From: Micromonospora sp. CB01531
GTDB taxonomy: Bacteria; Actinomycetota; Actinomycetes; Mycobacteriales; Micromonosporaceae
NCBI RefSeq assembly: GCF_001905095.1
Contig: NZ_LWLS01000069.1
Span: 1 to 64,000, forward strand
Length of the DNA: 64,000 nucleotides
Direction: 5' to 3'
Under the pieces are notes generated by a model. It was not told the origin of the DNA. It made no database searches and saw only the letters and a program-made list of their open reading frames with translations. Positions 33,271 to 42,932 of this stretch are shown here, in pieces; the first letter of the stretch is position 1; the number at the start of each line of letters is the position of its first letter. Both the position numbers and the translations under genes were made by a program.

Positions 33271-33395
33271 AGCTGTTGCCCCGCGAGCTAGCCGGTCGAA
33301 GACTTTCCCCCTCTTTTGAGCGCCTGACGGTGCTTGCGCGCCCTGCTCACCCCCATGGGCGGTGTGTGCGCCAACCCCCGAATGGAGCTTTCGTC

Positions 33396-33983
33396 ATGAA
33401 CTCGATGCTGCGTAAGACTGTTCTTGGTGTTGCTGGTCTGGCTTTCACCGGTGGTGTGTTCGCCGGTCCGATCGCCGCCCACGCCGATGCCCCGGTCACC
33501 ACTGCCAAGCCGGTGGCGGCCGTGCAGGCCGACAAGCCGGACATGGGCAAGCTGATCCCGCATGGTGTGCAGGGCGCCCAGTCGAAGATCACCCTGAACG
33601 ACGAGCAGACCGCCAACGCGAAGGCGATCATCGCCGCGACGAAGAAGGCTGGTCTGCCGGAGCGGGCCGCGGTGATCTCGATCGCCACGAGTCTGCAGGA
33701 GTCGAAGTTGGAGAACCTGGGCCACCTCGGCGACAAGAATGACCATGACTCGCTGGGCCTGTTCCAGCAGCGCCCGAGCTCGGGTTGGGGTACGCCGGAG
33801 CAGATCACGGACCCGGAGTACGCGACCCTGGCGTTTGAGAAGGGTCTGAAGCAGGTCGACGGGTGGCAGGACATGCCGCTGACCAAGGCCGCGCAGACGG
33901 TGCAGGTGTCGGCCTACCCGGATGCCTACGCCCAGTGGGAGCAGCAGGCCGCTGACCTGGTCGCCCAGCACTGGAACAGCTGA
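33396..33983 (+). CDS. Small secreted lysozyme/transglycosylase-fold protein
   Basis: 195 residues with a Sec signal peptide (MNSMLRKTVLGVAGLAFTGG, cleavage near AHADA). The mature part has AVISIATSLQESKLENLGHLGDKNDHDSLGLFQQRPSSGWGTPEQITDPEYAT, a motif set found in many actinomycete exported proteins with a lysozyme-like fold. The Glu of LQES is the candidate catalytic acid. The first codons prefer GGT, GCT, CGT and GTT, unlike the neighbours, which may mean high expression. ATG 33396 follows GGAG at 8 bp. It is flanked by repeats and a terminator. A cell-wall role is inferred. Confidence 0.85.
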   Translation: MNSMLRKTVLGVAGLAFTGGVFAGPIAAHADAPVTTAKPVAAVQADKPDMGKLIPHGVQGAQSKITLNDEQTANAKAIIAATKKAGLPERAAVISIATSLQESKLENLGHLGDKNDHDSLGLFQQRPSSGWGTPEQITDPEYATLAFEKGLKQVDGWQDMPLTKAAQTVQVSAYPDAYAQWEQQAADLVAQHWNS

Positions 33984-34024
33984 CCCACCTGATCAGCTGA
34001 CCAACTGAAGAACACGCAGAAGCC

Positions 34025-34058
34025 GCTGGCCGGCACCCGAACGCGGGTGCCGGCCAGC
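34025..34058 (+). terminator. Terminator of the lysozyme-like gene, 15-bp perfect stem
   Basis: GCTGGCCGGCACCCG (34025-34039) pairs perfectly with 34044-34058 around a 4-nt loop, 40 bp after the stop codon. Confidence 0.88.
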
Positions 34059-34216
34059 AGCCGTTTCCGGAACCTTGGACAGCCGCCCGTCAGCGCTGAC
34101 CGGAACCGTCAAAGATCCCGAAGCGCGCACTGGCGCAGCAGCGCCCACGGCCAACTCGGCAGCGGGTCGTACCAGAAAGGAAGACCGCAACGCACGGGCG
34201 GCGAAGGCACACGACG

Positions 34217-34290
34217 GGGCTGGGGGCGACCGTGCCCGGCGCAGCGACCAAGCCTGACCGCCCGGAGCCGGGCACGGTCGCCCCCAGCCC
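34217..34290. repeat. 24-bp perfect inverted repeat with 26-nt loop
   Basis: The left arm 34217-34240 (starting GGGCTGGGGGCGACCGTG) is exactly complementary to 34267-34290. The 26-nt loop reads GCAGCGACCAAGCCTGACCG then CCCGGA. No T-run follows, so it is not a classical terminator, though it could fold in livM mRNA's 3' region. Confidence 0.9.
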
Positions 34291-34371
34291 ACAAGAGCAA
34301 CCACCTCACAAAAGCAACCAGCCCACAAGAGCAACCGGGTCATAAGAGCAACCGGTCCTCAGAAGCAACCA
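34291..34371. repeat. Five tandem direct repeats with 17-bp period (iteron-like)
   Basis: The motif ACAAGAGCAACC begins at 34291, 34308, 34325, 34342 and about 34359. Copies 1 and 3 are identical over 12 bp, copies 2, 4 and 5 differ by one or two bases. The array starts directly at the foot of the 24-bp inverted repeat and ends 15 bp before the livM stop. Confidence 0.88.
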
Positions 34372-34385
34372 GCCACGACCGCAGG

Positions 34386-35396
34386 TCAGCTCCGACGACG
34401 CCAGCGCAACGCCAGGGCCGCGACACTCCCCCAGATCCCTCGCCGGAACAACAGCACGACCAGTACGAAGATCCCCCCGGTGACCAGCCCGATCGCCTCG
34501 AACCCGGAGAACGACAGCCAGTCCTCCAGGCGGACCACCAGCGCCGCCCCGAGCACGCCACCCCAGAGGGTGCCGATGCCACCGAGCACCACCACGATGA
34601 CGGCCTTGCCGGAGGTGGTCCAGTGCAGGACGTCGAGGGAGACGAACCGGTGGCCGACGGCGAAGAGTCCGCCACCGAGCCCGGCGAGGAACCCGGAGAG
34701 GACGAACGCGGTCAGCTTGTACCGGTGCACCGGGTAGCCCAGCGCGCGGGCCCGGGCCGGGTTGTCCCGGATGCCGACCAGCACCCGGCCGAAGGGCGAG
34801 TGGACGATCCGCCAGGCGGCGAGCAGGCCGAGCAGCACGATCGGCAGGATCGCGTAGTAGAAGTAGTAGTCGTCGGAGAGGTCGACGCCGAAGAAGGAGC
34901 GGGGCACGCCCTGGAGGCCGTTCTCGCCCTGGGTGACCGAGCGCCATTCGTTGGCCACGTAGTAGACCATCTGCGCGAAGGCCAGGGTGACCATCGCGAA
35001 GTAGATCCCGGCGCGCTTCACCGCAAGGTAGCCGATCGGCAGCGCGAGCAGCGCCGCGGCCAGCGCCCCGGCCAGCACCGCCGCCGGGAAGGGCAGGCCG
35101 GCGTGGATCGCCACCAGACCGGTGACGTACGCCGAGGTGCCCCAGAAGGCGGCGTGCCCGAAGGACATCAGCCCGGTGAAGCCGAGCAGCAGGTCCACCG
35201 AGACGGCGAAGAGCGCCCAGCAGAGGATGTCCACGGCCACCGCCGGGTAGAGCCCGTTGGGCAGCCAGAACGCCACGAGCAGGCCGACGGCGAGCAGCGC
35301 GTACCGGACCCAGCCGGGGGCGCGGGCGACCGCGACCAGGCCGGACGGGGGTGCCGGGCGGGCCGCGTCGGCGGGGGTGTCGACGGCGCTGGTCAT
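34386..35396 (-). CDS. livM: Branched-chain amino-acid-type ABC permease LivM
   Basis: 336 residues, eight to nine membrane segments. Family marks include LLLGFTGLMSFGHAAFWGTSAYVTGL near residue 70, GYLAVKRAGIYFAMVTLAFAQMVYYVANEWRSVTQGENGL, and SPFGRVLVGIRDNPARARALGYPVHRYKLTAFVLS (the EAA-like loop that contacts the ATPase). ATG 35396 overlaps the livH stop by ATGA. Last gene of the five-gene liv operon. Confidence 0.95.
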   Translation of the reverse strand: MTSAVDTPADAARPAPPSGLVAVARAPGWVRYALLAVGLLVAFWLPNGLYPAVAVDILCWALFAVSVDLLLGFTGLMSFGHAAFWGTSAYVTGLVAIHAGLPFPAAVLAGALAAALLALPIGYLAVKRAGIYFAMVTLAFAQMVYYVANEWRSVTQGENGLQGVPRSFFGVDLSDDYYFYYAILPIVLLGLLAAWRIVHSPFGRVLVGIRDNPARARALGYPVHRYKLTAFVLSGFLAGLGGGLFAVGHRFVSLDVLHWTTSGKAVIVVVLGGIGTLWGGVLGAALVVRLEDWLSFSGFEAIGLVTGGIFVLVVLLFRRGIWGSVAALALRWRRRS

Positions 35397-36274
35397 GCCG
35401 GTGCCTCCTCACGGCCGAACAGGCCGGCCGGGCGCCAGAGCAGCACCGCGGCCATCACCACGAACACGACGGTCTGCGACACGATCGGGAAGTCCGACAG
35501 GTATGCCTCGCCCCAGGCCTGGATCAGGCCGATGCCGAAGCCGGCGGCGACCGAGCCGAAGATCGAGCCGAGGCCACCGATCACCACCACCGCGAAGACC
35601 ACGATGATCAGGTCGGCGCCCATCAGCGGGTTGACCGCGCGCATCGGGGCGGCGAGCACCCCGGCGAGCCCGGCCAGGGCGATGCCGAAGCCGAAGACCG
35701 GGGTGACCCACTTTCCCACGTCGATGCCGAAGGCCCGGGTCAGTTCGGGCCGCTCGGTGGCCGCGCGGACCACCATGCCGATCCGGGTCCGCCCGAGCAC
35801 CCACCACACGGCCCCGCAGAGCAGCACGGTGAAGCCGAGGATGAAGACCCGGTACGTCGGGAAGTCGAAGAGCCCGAAATCGACCGACCCGCTCAGCTCG
35901 GTCGGGGTGGCGTACGGGCTGGACTGCACGCCGTACCGCGACTTCACCAGGTCCTGGAGGATCAGCGTCAGGCCGAAGGTGAGCAGGAAGTTGTAGAGCG
36001 GGTCGAGCCGGGTCAGCCGGTGGATGACCGCCCGCTCCAGCACCATGCCGAGCAGGCCGAGGGCCAGCGGCATGATCACCAGCGCGGCCCAGAACGGCAC
36101 GCCCGCCTCGGCGAGCAGCACGTACGCCCCGAACGCGCCGAGCATGTAGAAGGCGCCGTGGGCGAAGTTCACCACCCGGAGCATGCCGAAGATGACCGCG
36201 AGCCCGAGGGCGAGCAGGGCGTAGAACGCCCCGCCCACCAGCCCGTTGAACGTGTTCTGCAGGAAGCCCGACAT
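35393..36274 (-). CDS. livH: Branched-chain amino-acid-type ABC permease LivH
   Basis: 293 residues. Starts MSGFLQNTFNGLVGGAFYALLALGLAVIFGMLRVVNFAHGAFYMLGAFGAY, the classical LivH N-terminus. A later loop, GRTRIGMVVRAATERPELTRAFGIDVGKW, is the cytoplasmic coupling region. It forms the membrane channel with LivM and is coupled to it by ATGA. The binding-protein gene ends eight bases upstream. Confidence 0.95.
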   Translation of the reverse strand: MSGFLQNTFNGLVGGAFYALLALGLAVIFGMLRVVNFAHGAFYMLGAFGAYVLLAEAGVPFWAALVIMPLALGLLGMVLERAVIHRLTRLDPLYNFLLTFGLTLILQDLVKSRYGVQSSPYATPTELSGSVDFGLFDFPTYRVFILGFTVLLCGAVWWVLGRTRIGMVVRAATERPELTRAFGIDVGKWVTPVFGFGIALAGLAGVLAAPMRAVNPLMGADLIIVVFAVVVIGGLGSIFGSVAAGFGIGLIQAWGEAYLSDFPIVSQTVVFVVMAAVLLWRPAGLFGREEAPA

Positions 36275-36281
36275 CAGCTCG

Positions 36282-37535
36282 TCACATCTGGCAGTCCGGC
36301 GAGGGGGCGCGGAACGCCTCGGCCGCCGGGATGGTCTTGAGGATCTTCACGTAGTCCCACGGCTCGGTCACCTCGGCCTGCGGCTTCACCTGGGCGAGGT
36401 AGGCGTCGTGGAGGACCCGGTGGTCCTCGGCGCGGATCTTGCCGTTGCGCAGGAAGACGTCGTTGACCTCCTTGCCTTCGAGCCCCTTGACCACGGCGTC
36501 GGCGTCGTCGGTGCCGGCGGCCTGCACCGCCTCCAGGTACTGCATGGCGGCGGAGTAGTTGGCCGCGTGCGCGAAGGACGGCCGGGTGTCGGTCTCCTTC
36601 TGGAACTTGTCGGCCCACTCCCGGTTCTGCTGGTCGAAGTTCCAGTACCAGGCGTCGGTGTAGGTGGTGCCGGCGAGGGCGGCCGGGGTGAGCGAGTGGA
36701 TGTCGGTGATGAACATCAGGCCCACGGCCAGCCCGATGCCCTTGTCCCGCAGCTTGAACTCGTTGTACTGCTTGACCACGTTGACCAGCTCGGCGCCGGC
36801 CTGCATGGTGCCGAGGACCTGCGGCTTCGGGTTCAGCGTCGGGGCCTTGAGCAGGAACGACGAGTAGTCCCCGCTGGTGTTCGGGAAAGGTGCGCCGTCT
36901 TTGCCGACCACGGTGCCGCCGGCCGCGCCGATCGCCGTGGAGAAGCTCTTCTCCATGTCCTGCCCGAAGGCGTAGTTCGGGTAGAGGATGTACCAGTTCT
37001 TGCCGACCTGCTGGGTGGTCACCGTGCCGGTGCCGTGGGCCAGCATGTACGTGTCGTACGCGTAGTGGAACGTGTACTTGTTGCAGCTCTTGCCGGTCAG
37101 CTCGGTGGTGGCCGCGCCGATGTTGAAGTAGAGCTTCTTCTTCTCCTTGGCCACGTCGGCGACCTTCAGGGCGGCCGAGGAGGTCGGGACGTCGAGGATG
37201 GCGTCGACGCCCTTGCGGTCGTACATCTCCTGGGCCTTGCTGTTGGCCACGTCGGGCTTGTTCTGGTGGTCTGCGGTCTCCACCGAGATGTTCTTGGTGA
37301 TCGCCTTGTCGCCGTACTTGGCCTTGAAGTCGGCGATGGCCATCTCCACGGCCTTGACCGAGTTCTTCCCGGACAGCTCCGAGTAGGCCCCCGACTGGTC
37401 GTTGAGGACACCCAGCACGATCTTGTCGCCGGTCAGCTTCTGGTCGCCGCCGGACTGCGGACCACCGCCGCCGCAGCCGGTGACCAACGCCGCCACCGCC
37501 GCCGAGGCGGCGGCAACACCCACACTCCTGCGCAT
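36282..37535 (-). CDS. ABC transporter substrate-binding lipoprotein, Liv family
   Basis: 417 residues. The signal sequence ends in the lipobox LVTGC (Cys at about residue 21), followed by a Gly/Ser linker. The mature domain is a type I periplasmic-binding fold (VLGVLNDQSGAYSELSGKNSVKAVEMAIADF; VPTSSAALKVADVAKEKKKLYFNIGAA; NWYILYPNYAFGQDMEKSF). The ligand is probably an amino acid, amide or short-chain acid. The binding site cannot be read reliably. It sits between livF and livH in the operon. Confidence 0.93.
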   Translation of the reverse strand: MRRSVGVAAASAAVAALVTGCGGGGPQSGGDQKLTGDKIVLGVLNDQSGAYSELSGKNSVKAVEMAIADFKAKYGDKAITKNISVETADHQNKPDVANSKAQEMYDRKGVDAILDVPTSSAALKVADVAKEKKKLYFNIGAATTELTGKSCNKYTFHYAYDTYMLAHGTGTVTTQQVGKNWYILYPNYAFGQDMEKSFSTAIGAAGGTVVGKDGAPFPNTSGDYSSFLLKAPTLNPKPQVLGTMQAGAELVNVVKQYNEFKLRDKGIGLAVGLMFITDIHSLTPAALAGTTYTDAWYWNFDQQNREWADKFQKETDTRPSFAHAANYSAAMQYLEAVQAAGTDDADAVVKGLEGKEVNDVFLRNGKIRAEDHRVLHDAYLAQVKPQAEVTEPWDYVKILKTIPAAEAFRAPSPDCQM

Positions 37536-37581
37536 CTCAATCCCTTCCGTACCGCGCGGTCCGCGCGGGTCAGCCGTCGTT

Positions 37582-38274
37582 TCAGATCCCGAGGTACGCC
37601 AAAAGCTCGCGCTCCCGCGAGCGCACCTCGGAGTTGTCCATCGCCTCCGCGATGCGTCCCTCGGCCAGCAGGTAGTGCCGGTCGGCGACGCCGGTGGCGA
37701 AATGCAGGTTCTGTTCGACCAGCAGCACGGTCACGCCGTGCTTCTTGGCCTCCCGCAGCAGGTCACCGACCTGCTGCACGAGCAGCGGCGACAGCCCCTC
37801 GGTGGGCTCGTCGCAGAGCAGCAGCCGGGCGCCCATGCGCAGCACCCGGGCAAGGGCGAGCATCTGCTGCTCGCCGCCGGAGAGCATGGTGGCCGCCGAG
37901 TCGCGCCGGCTGTAGAGGGCGGGGAACGCCTCGTACACCCGCTCCAGCGGCCACGGGTCGGGGCCGACCCGGGGCGGCAGGGTCAGGTTCTCGGTGACGC
38001 TGAGGGTGGCGTACGCGCCGCGGTCGTCGGGGACCCAGCCGAGCCCGAGCCGGGCCCGTTTGTAGGCCGGCAGCCGGGTGAGCTCCGTGCCGTCCAGGGT
38101 GACCGTGCCGCGCTGGCCGGGGTGCAGCCCCATCACGCAGCGCAGCAGGGTGGACTTGCCGGCGCCGTTGCGGCCGACCAGGGTGACCACCTCGCCGGCG
38201 GCCACGTCCAGGCTCACCTCCCGCAGCACCTGCGCCTCGCCGTACCAGGCGGAGAGGTTCTCAATGCGCAGCAT
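37582..38274 (-). CDS. livF: ABC transporter ATP-binding protein LivF
   Basis: 230 residues. Walker A GRNGAGKSTLLRCVMGL (about residues 34-50), Q-loop region, signature MLSGGEQQMLALARVL, Walker B RLLLCDEPTEGLSPLLV and the switch His in VLLVEQNLHFA. It starts with ATG 38274, overlapping the end of livG by 14 bases. Confidence 0.95.
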   Translation of the reverse strand: MLRIENLSAWYGEAQVLREVSLDVAAGEVVTLVGRNGAGKSTLLRCVMGLHPGQRGTVTLDGTELTRLPAYKRARLGLGWVPDDRGAYATLSVTENLTLPPRVGPDPWPLERVYEAFPALYSRRDSAATMLSGGEQQMLALARVLRMGARLLLCDEPTEGLSPLLVQQVGDLLREAKKHGVTVLLVEQNLHFATGVADRHYLLAEGRIAEAMDNSEVRSRERELLAYLGI

Positions 38275-39022
38275 CGGCAGCTCCCAGGTAGGCGGTGATG
38301 ACCCGCTCGTCGGCGCGGACCTGCTCGTACGGCCCCTCGACCAGGACCTTGCCGGCCTGCAGGACGGTGACGGTGTCGGCGAGCCGGCCGACGACGCTCA
38401 TGTTGTGCTCGACCATGACGACGGTGCGGCCGGCCCGCACCCGCCCGATCAGGTCCACGGTGCGGTCGACGTCCTCCAGCCCCATGCCGGCGGTGGGCTC
38501 GTCGAGCAGCAGCACCTTCGGGTCGAGGGCGAGCGCGATGGCCAGTTCCAGGGCCCGTTTGCGCCCGTACGCGAGGGCCTCGGCCGGCGCCTCGGCCAGC
38601 TCGGCGAGGCCGACCATGGCCAGCAGCTCGTCGGCCCGGTCGCGGTAGCGGTGCATCAGCTTGGCCGAGCGCCAGAACCGCCAGCCCAGCCCGCTCGGCG
38701 ACTGAAGCGCCAACGCCACGTGCTCCCGCGCGGAGAGCTGGGGAAAGAGACTGGTGATCTGGAAGGAGCGGGCCACGCCGAGCCGGGCGACCCGCTCCGG
38801 GGGCAGCCCGGTGACGTCCCGGCCGGCCAGCTCGATCCGCCCGGCGGTGGGCGGCAGGAAGCCGGTGAGCAGGTTGAACAGCGTGGTCTTGCCGGCGCCG
38901 TTGGGCCCCACCAGGGCGTGCACGGTCTCCGGCGCCACGTCGAGGTCGACGCGGTCGACCGCCCGGAAGCCCCGGAAGTCCCGAGTCAGCCCGCGGGCCG
39001 ACAGGAGCGCTTGCCCGGCCAT
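38261..39022 (-). CDS. livG: ABC transporter ATP-binding protein LivG
   Basis: 253 residues. Walker A GPNGAGKTTLFNLLTGF, Walker B PKVLLLDEPTAGMGLEDVDRTVDLI and the switch VVMVEHNMSVV. The ABC signature is ALAYGRKRALELAIAL, the YGxxR form seen in LivG proteins instead of LSGGQ. ATG 39022 has GGAGGG at good spacing. First gene of the operon. Its promoter must lie in 39023-39240. Confidence 0.95.
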   Translation of the reverse strand: MAGQALLSARGLTRDFRGFRAVDRVDLDVAPETVHALVGPNGAGKTTLFNLLTGFLPPTAGRIELAGRDVTGLPPERVARLGVARSFQITSLFPQLSAREHVALALQSPSGLGWRFWRSAKLMHRYRDRADELLAMVGLAELAEAPAEALAYGRKRALELAIALALDPKVLLLDEPTAGMGLEDVDRTVDLIGRVRAGRTVVMVEHNMSVVGRLADTVTVLQAGKVLVEGPYEQVRADERVITAYLGAADAAH

Positions 39023-39248
39023 CGCCACACCCTCCGCAGGTCGCGAGGCGACGACCAGGTCGGTGACGGGGGTCACAGGGCCGTCGCGTTCAGGAAACCT
39101 ACGGTGCTCCGCAGGAGTCGAACCATGTCGATTCCCCACACATTCGGCCGGGGCCGGACAGCTCCGCTCGCCATAGGGAGGGCCCTATCCGGCCCTTCCA
39201 CCGACCCGACACACCGATCGGCGGGCGTCGACATGTGGCGGCGCCACC

Positions 39249-39437
39249 TCACCCGGTGACGGCGTACTCCGGCAGGTGCAGGCTGTCGGCCCGGCTGAAG
39301 AACAGCCGTTTGGTGAGCCCGCGCAGCGGGCGGGAGGTCATCGCCCGCATGGACGCGTCGCGCAGCCGGATCGCCGCCCGGCCGGCCGGCAGGAAGCCGG
39401 CAATCCCGCCGCCCGGCAGCTCCTGGCTCCGCGTCAC
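39249..39437 (-). pseudogene. Remnant: C-terminal end of a flavoprotein monooxygenase-like gene
   Basis: The minus-strand frame ends AIRLRDASMRAMTSRPLRGL followed by TKRLFFSRADSLHLPEYAVTG and a TGA stop. I read this as the C-terminus of an FAD-dependent monooxygenase/oxidoreductase. The match is from memory and moderate. There is no start, no Shine-Dalgarno and no FAD-binding part. The frame loses meaning at about 39437, where the TetR remnant begins on the other strand. Confidence 0.5.
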
Positions 39438-39442
39438 GTGCG

Positions 39443-39538
39443 GCCGACCTGGACCTGGACAGCGTCTTCGAGTTCGGCCTGCACCGCCTGCTGGACGGCT
39501 ACGCCGCGCTGATCGAGGGCGGGCGACCGGCCGGCTGA
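39443..39538 (+). pseudogene. Remnant: C-terminal end of a TetR regulator
   Basis: 32 codons read ADLDLDSVFEFGLHRLLDGY then AALIEGGRPAG and a TGA stop. VFEFGLxRLLDG is the usual last helix of the TetR_C_1 class. The N-terminal HTH is missing. Its lost 5' part and that of the flavoprotein remnant would both have lain in between, so one deletion across a divergent gene pair explains both. Confidence 0.6.
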
Positions 39539-39561
39539 GCCGGTGCGGGGCCGTCCGCCCG

Positions 39562-40634
39562 TCAGTCCGGGAAGGTGACCACCCAGCGGGCGCCCTCGCC
39601 CCGGGCGAGCCGGTCGAACGCCGCCGGCGCCTCGTCCAGCCCGACCGTCCCGCTGATCAGCGGACGCAGGTCCAGGCTGCCGTCGGCGAGCGCGGCGGCC
39701 AGCTCCGGCACCTCGCGGTCCGGGTCGGACGAGCCGTACACCGAGGAGCGCAGGGTGCGGGCGGAGTGGAAGATGTCCAGCGCGGCGAGGCTGACCAGAT
39801 CATCCGCACCGCCCATGCCGACCACGGTCACCGCTCCCCCGCGCCGGGTCAGCCGCCAGGCGGCGCGGATGGTGGCGGCGCTCCCGACGCACTCGAAGGC
39901 GTGGTCGACGCCCCGCCCCTCGGTGCGCGCCCGGACCTCCTTGGCCAGCGTGTTCCCGGCGCGCAGGAAGTCGGTGGCCCCGGCGGCGAAGGCGAGGTCC
40001 CGTTTGGCCTCGACCACGTCGACGGCGAGGATCGGCGCGGCGCCGGCTCGGCGGGCGGCGGTCAGCACGGCCAGCCCGACCCCGCCGAGCCCGATCACGG
40101 CGACGGACTCGCCGGCGGCCACCCGGGCGGTGTTCCGGACCGCGCCGCTGCCGGTGAGCACCGCGCAGCCGAGCAGCGCGGTCGGCTCCGGCGGCAGCCC
40201 GGCGGGCACCGGCACGGCGGCGTGCTCGGGCACCACCACCTCCTCGGCCAGCGCGCCGAGGCCGAGGGTGACGTGCAGCCGGCTACCGTCGGCGGTCTCG
40301 CCCCGGGCCACCGCCGGGGCGGTGTTGGCGGCGCAGAGCCAGGGTTCGCCGTGCCGGCAGTGCCAGCAGGCGCGGCAGGCGGGGGCCCAGTTGAGCACCA
40401 CCGGCGTGCCGACGGCCAGCCGCGCCCCGGGGCCGGCCTCGGCGACCACGCCGGCCGCCTCGTGCCCCAGCACCAGCGGGTACGCGGGCGCGAGCGTGCC
40501 GTTGACCATGGCCAGGTCGGAGTGGCAGATCCCGGCGGCGCGGATGCGTACCCGCAGCTCGCCGGCGCCGGGGGCGGGCAGGCGTACCTCCTCGACGACG
40601 GGCGTGGCGTCCCGGCCGCGGACGACCAGAGCCC

Positions 40635-40638
<4 letters not shown>
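39562..40638 (-). CDS. Zinc-dependent alcohol dehydrogenase
   Basis: 358 residues of the medium-chain family. Catalytic-zinc ligands in AAGICHSDLAMVNG and VLGHEAAGVV. The structural-zinc lobe CRACWHCRHGEPWLC has all four Cys. The NAD-binding loop is VIGLGGVGLAVL. It resembles the benzyl-alcohol/mycothiol-type dehydrogenases of actinomycetes. GTG 40638 overlaps the aldehyde dehydrogenase stop (GTGA), so alcohol and aldehyde oxidation are cotranscribed: alcohol to aldehyde here, aldehyde to acid by the neighbour. Confidence 0.92.
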
Positions 40639-42077
<1,439 letters not shown>

Positions 42078-42095
42078 GTCGTCCTTCCCGAGAGG

Positions 42096-42114
42096 AAACT
42101 AGCGCTGGGAGTTT
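42096..42114. promoter_or_regulatory. Operator AAACT-N9-AGTTT upstream of the ALDH-ADH operon
   Basis: AAACTAGCGCTGGGAGTTT lies 19 bp before the ALDH start and just after the TetR stop. The same 5-9-5 palindrome is at 42933-42951 before the acyl-CoA dehydrogenase. Confidence 0.75.
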
Positions 42115-42119
42115 TGACG

Positions 42120-42773
42120 CTACTCCGGAGCGGCGGCCCGCTCCAGGGGCGCCACGGTCCGCTCGTACTCGGCGTGCAGGCCGTGCAGCAGCGCGTCCAG
42201 GCCGAGGGTGAAGGCGCCCTCGTCGACGCTGTGCTGGTGGCCGGCGAGCCGGTGTGCCTGGCTCAGGTGCGGGTGTCCGGTGTAGAGCGCCGGATCCTCG
42301 ACGAAGCCCCGCGCGAACGAGCCGAGCGCGGAGCCGGCAACGAAGTAGCGCAGCGCGGCGCCGATGTGGGTGGCCCGGGCGGGCGGCCATCCGGCCCCGA
42401 CCAGGCCGCCGTAGACCGCGTCGGCCATGGCGAGCGCGGCCGGCCGCCGGCCCGGCCCCTGGGCCAGGTACGGGACGATGTTCGGGTGCGCGGCGAGCGC
42501 CGCCCGGTAGGACCGGGCCCAGCGTCGCAGCGCCTCGTACCAGTCACAGCGGCCGAAGGCGCTGACGTCCACGGTGGCGGTGACGCTGTCCGCCACCGCG
42601 TCGAGGATGGCGCCCTTGGTGGCGAAATGGTTGTAGAGCGAGGGGCCCTGCACGCCGAGCGCCGTGGCCAGCCGCCGGGTGGAGAGCGCGCCTAGCCCGT
42701 CGGCGTCGATCAGCGCCAGCGCCGTGGTGACGATCCGGTCCCGGGTGAGCAGCGCCTGTCGGGGTCGCGGCAC
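42120..42773 (-). CDS. TetR-family regulator of the flanking oxidation genes
   Basis: 217 residues. DNA-binding domain: TRDRIVTTALALIDADGLGALSTRRLATALGVQGPSLYNHFATKGAILDAVADS. The C-terminal domain is of the tetracycline-repressor-like TetR_C_1 class (WYEALRRWARSYRAALAAHPNIVPYLAQ...FTLGLDALLHGLHAEYE). GTG 42773 is used because the core starts right after it. It sits between the ALDH-ADH operon and the divergent acyl-CoA dehydrogenase, whose promoters share a palindrome. Confidence 0.9.
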   Translation of the reverse strand: MPRPRQALLTRDRIVTTALALIDADGLGALSTRRLATALGVQGPSLYNHFATKGAILDAVADSVTATVDVSAFGRCDWYEALRRWARSYRAALAAHPNIVPYLAQGPGRRPAALAMADAVYGGLVGAGWPPARATHIGAALRYFVAGSALGSFARGFVEDPALYTGHPHLSQAHRLAGHQHSVDEGAFTLGLDALLHGLHAEYERTVAPLERAAAPE

Positions 42774-42932
42774 GTCAGGCCACCCGTACCGGGTCGCCGC
42801 CGCCCTGCGCCCACCCTCGGCCGATTTCCGCCACGCCACTCTCCCCGTCGGCACCGCCTGCTCACGCACCCTAGTCAAGCCCGCCGGGGCGCGCCTCACC
42901 TCGACGGTGGAAGGAGCGGGCTGGACGGACGA

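Larger units (their letters stand above)
32432..33395. other. 964-bp gene-free stretch rich in repeats
   Basis: Apart from the MFS promoter this interval holds no convincing gene. Open frames on the minus strand are Arg/Pro/His-rich translations of repeats. It contains two CACTTTC...GAAAGTG hairpins (32716-32773), a duplicated 32-bp element (32786-32846), about 75-bp tandem repeats (33002-33270) and the leader of the secreted lysozyme-like gene. Confidence 0.75.
33984..34385. other. 402-bp gene-free stretch with terminator, large inverted repeat and short direct repeats
   Basis: It lies between the lysozyme-like gene (+) and livM (-). Besides the terminator it carries the 24-bp inverted repeat and the 17-bp repeat array listed separately. 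34060-34210 shows no gene or repeat that I recognise. Confidence 0.75.

Noticed and set aside
34291..34371. CRISPR-like or riboswitch interpretation of the 17-bp repeats
   Set aside because: The spacing of about 5 bp between 12-bp cores is too short for CRISPR, and no known riboswitch has this tandem pattern.
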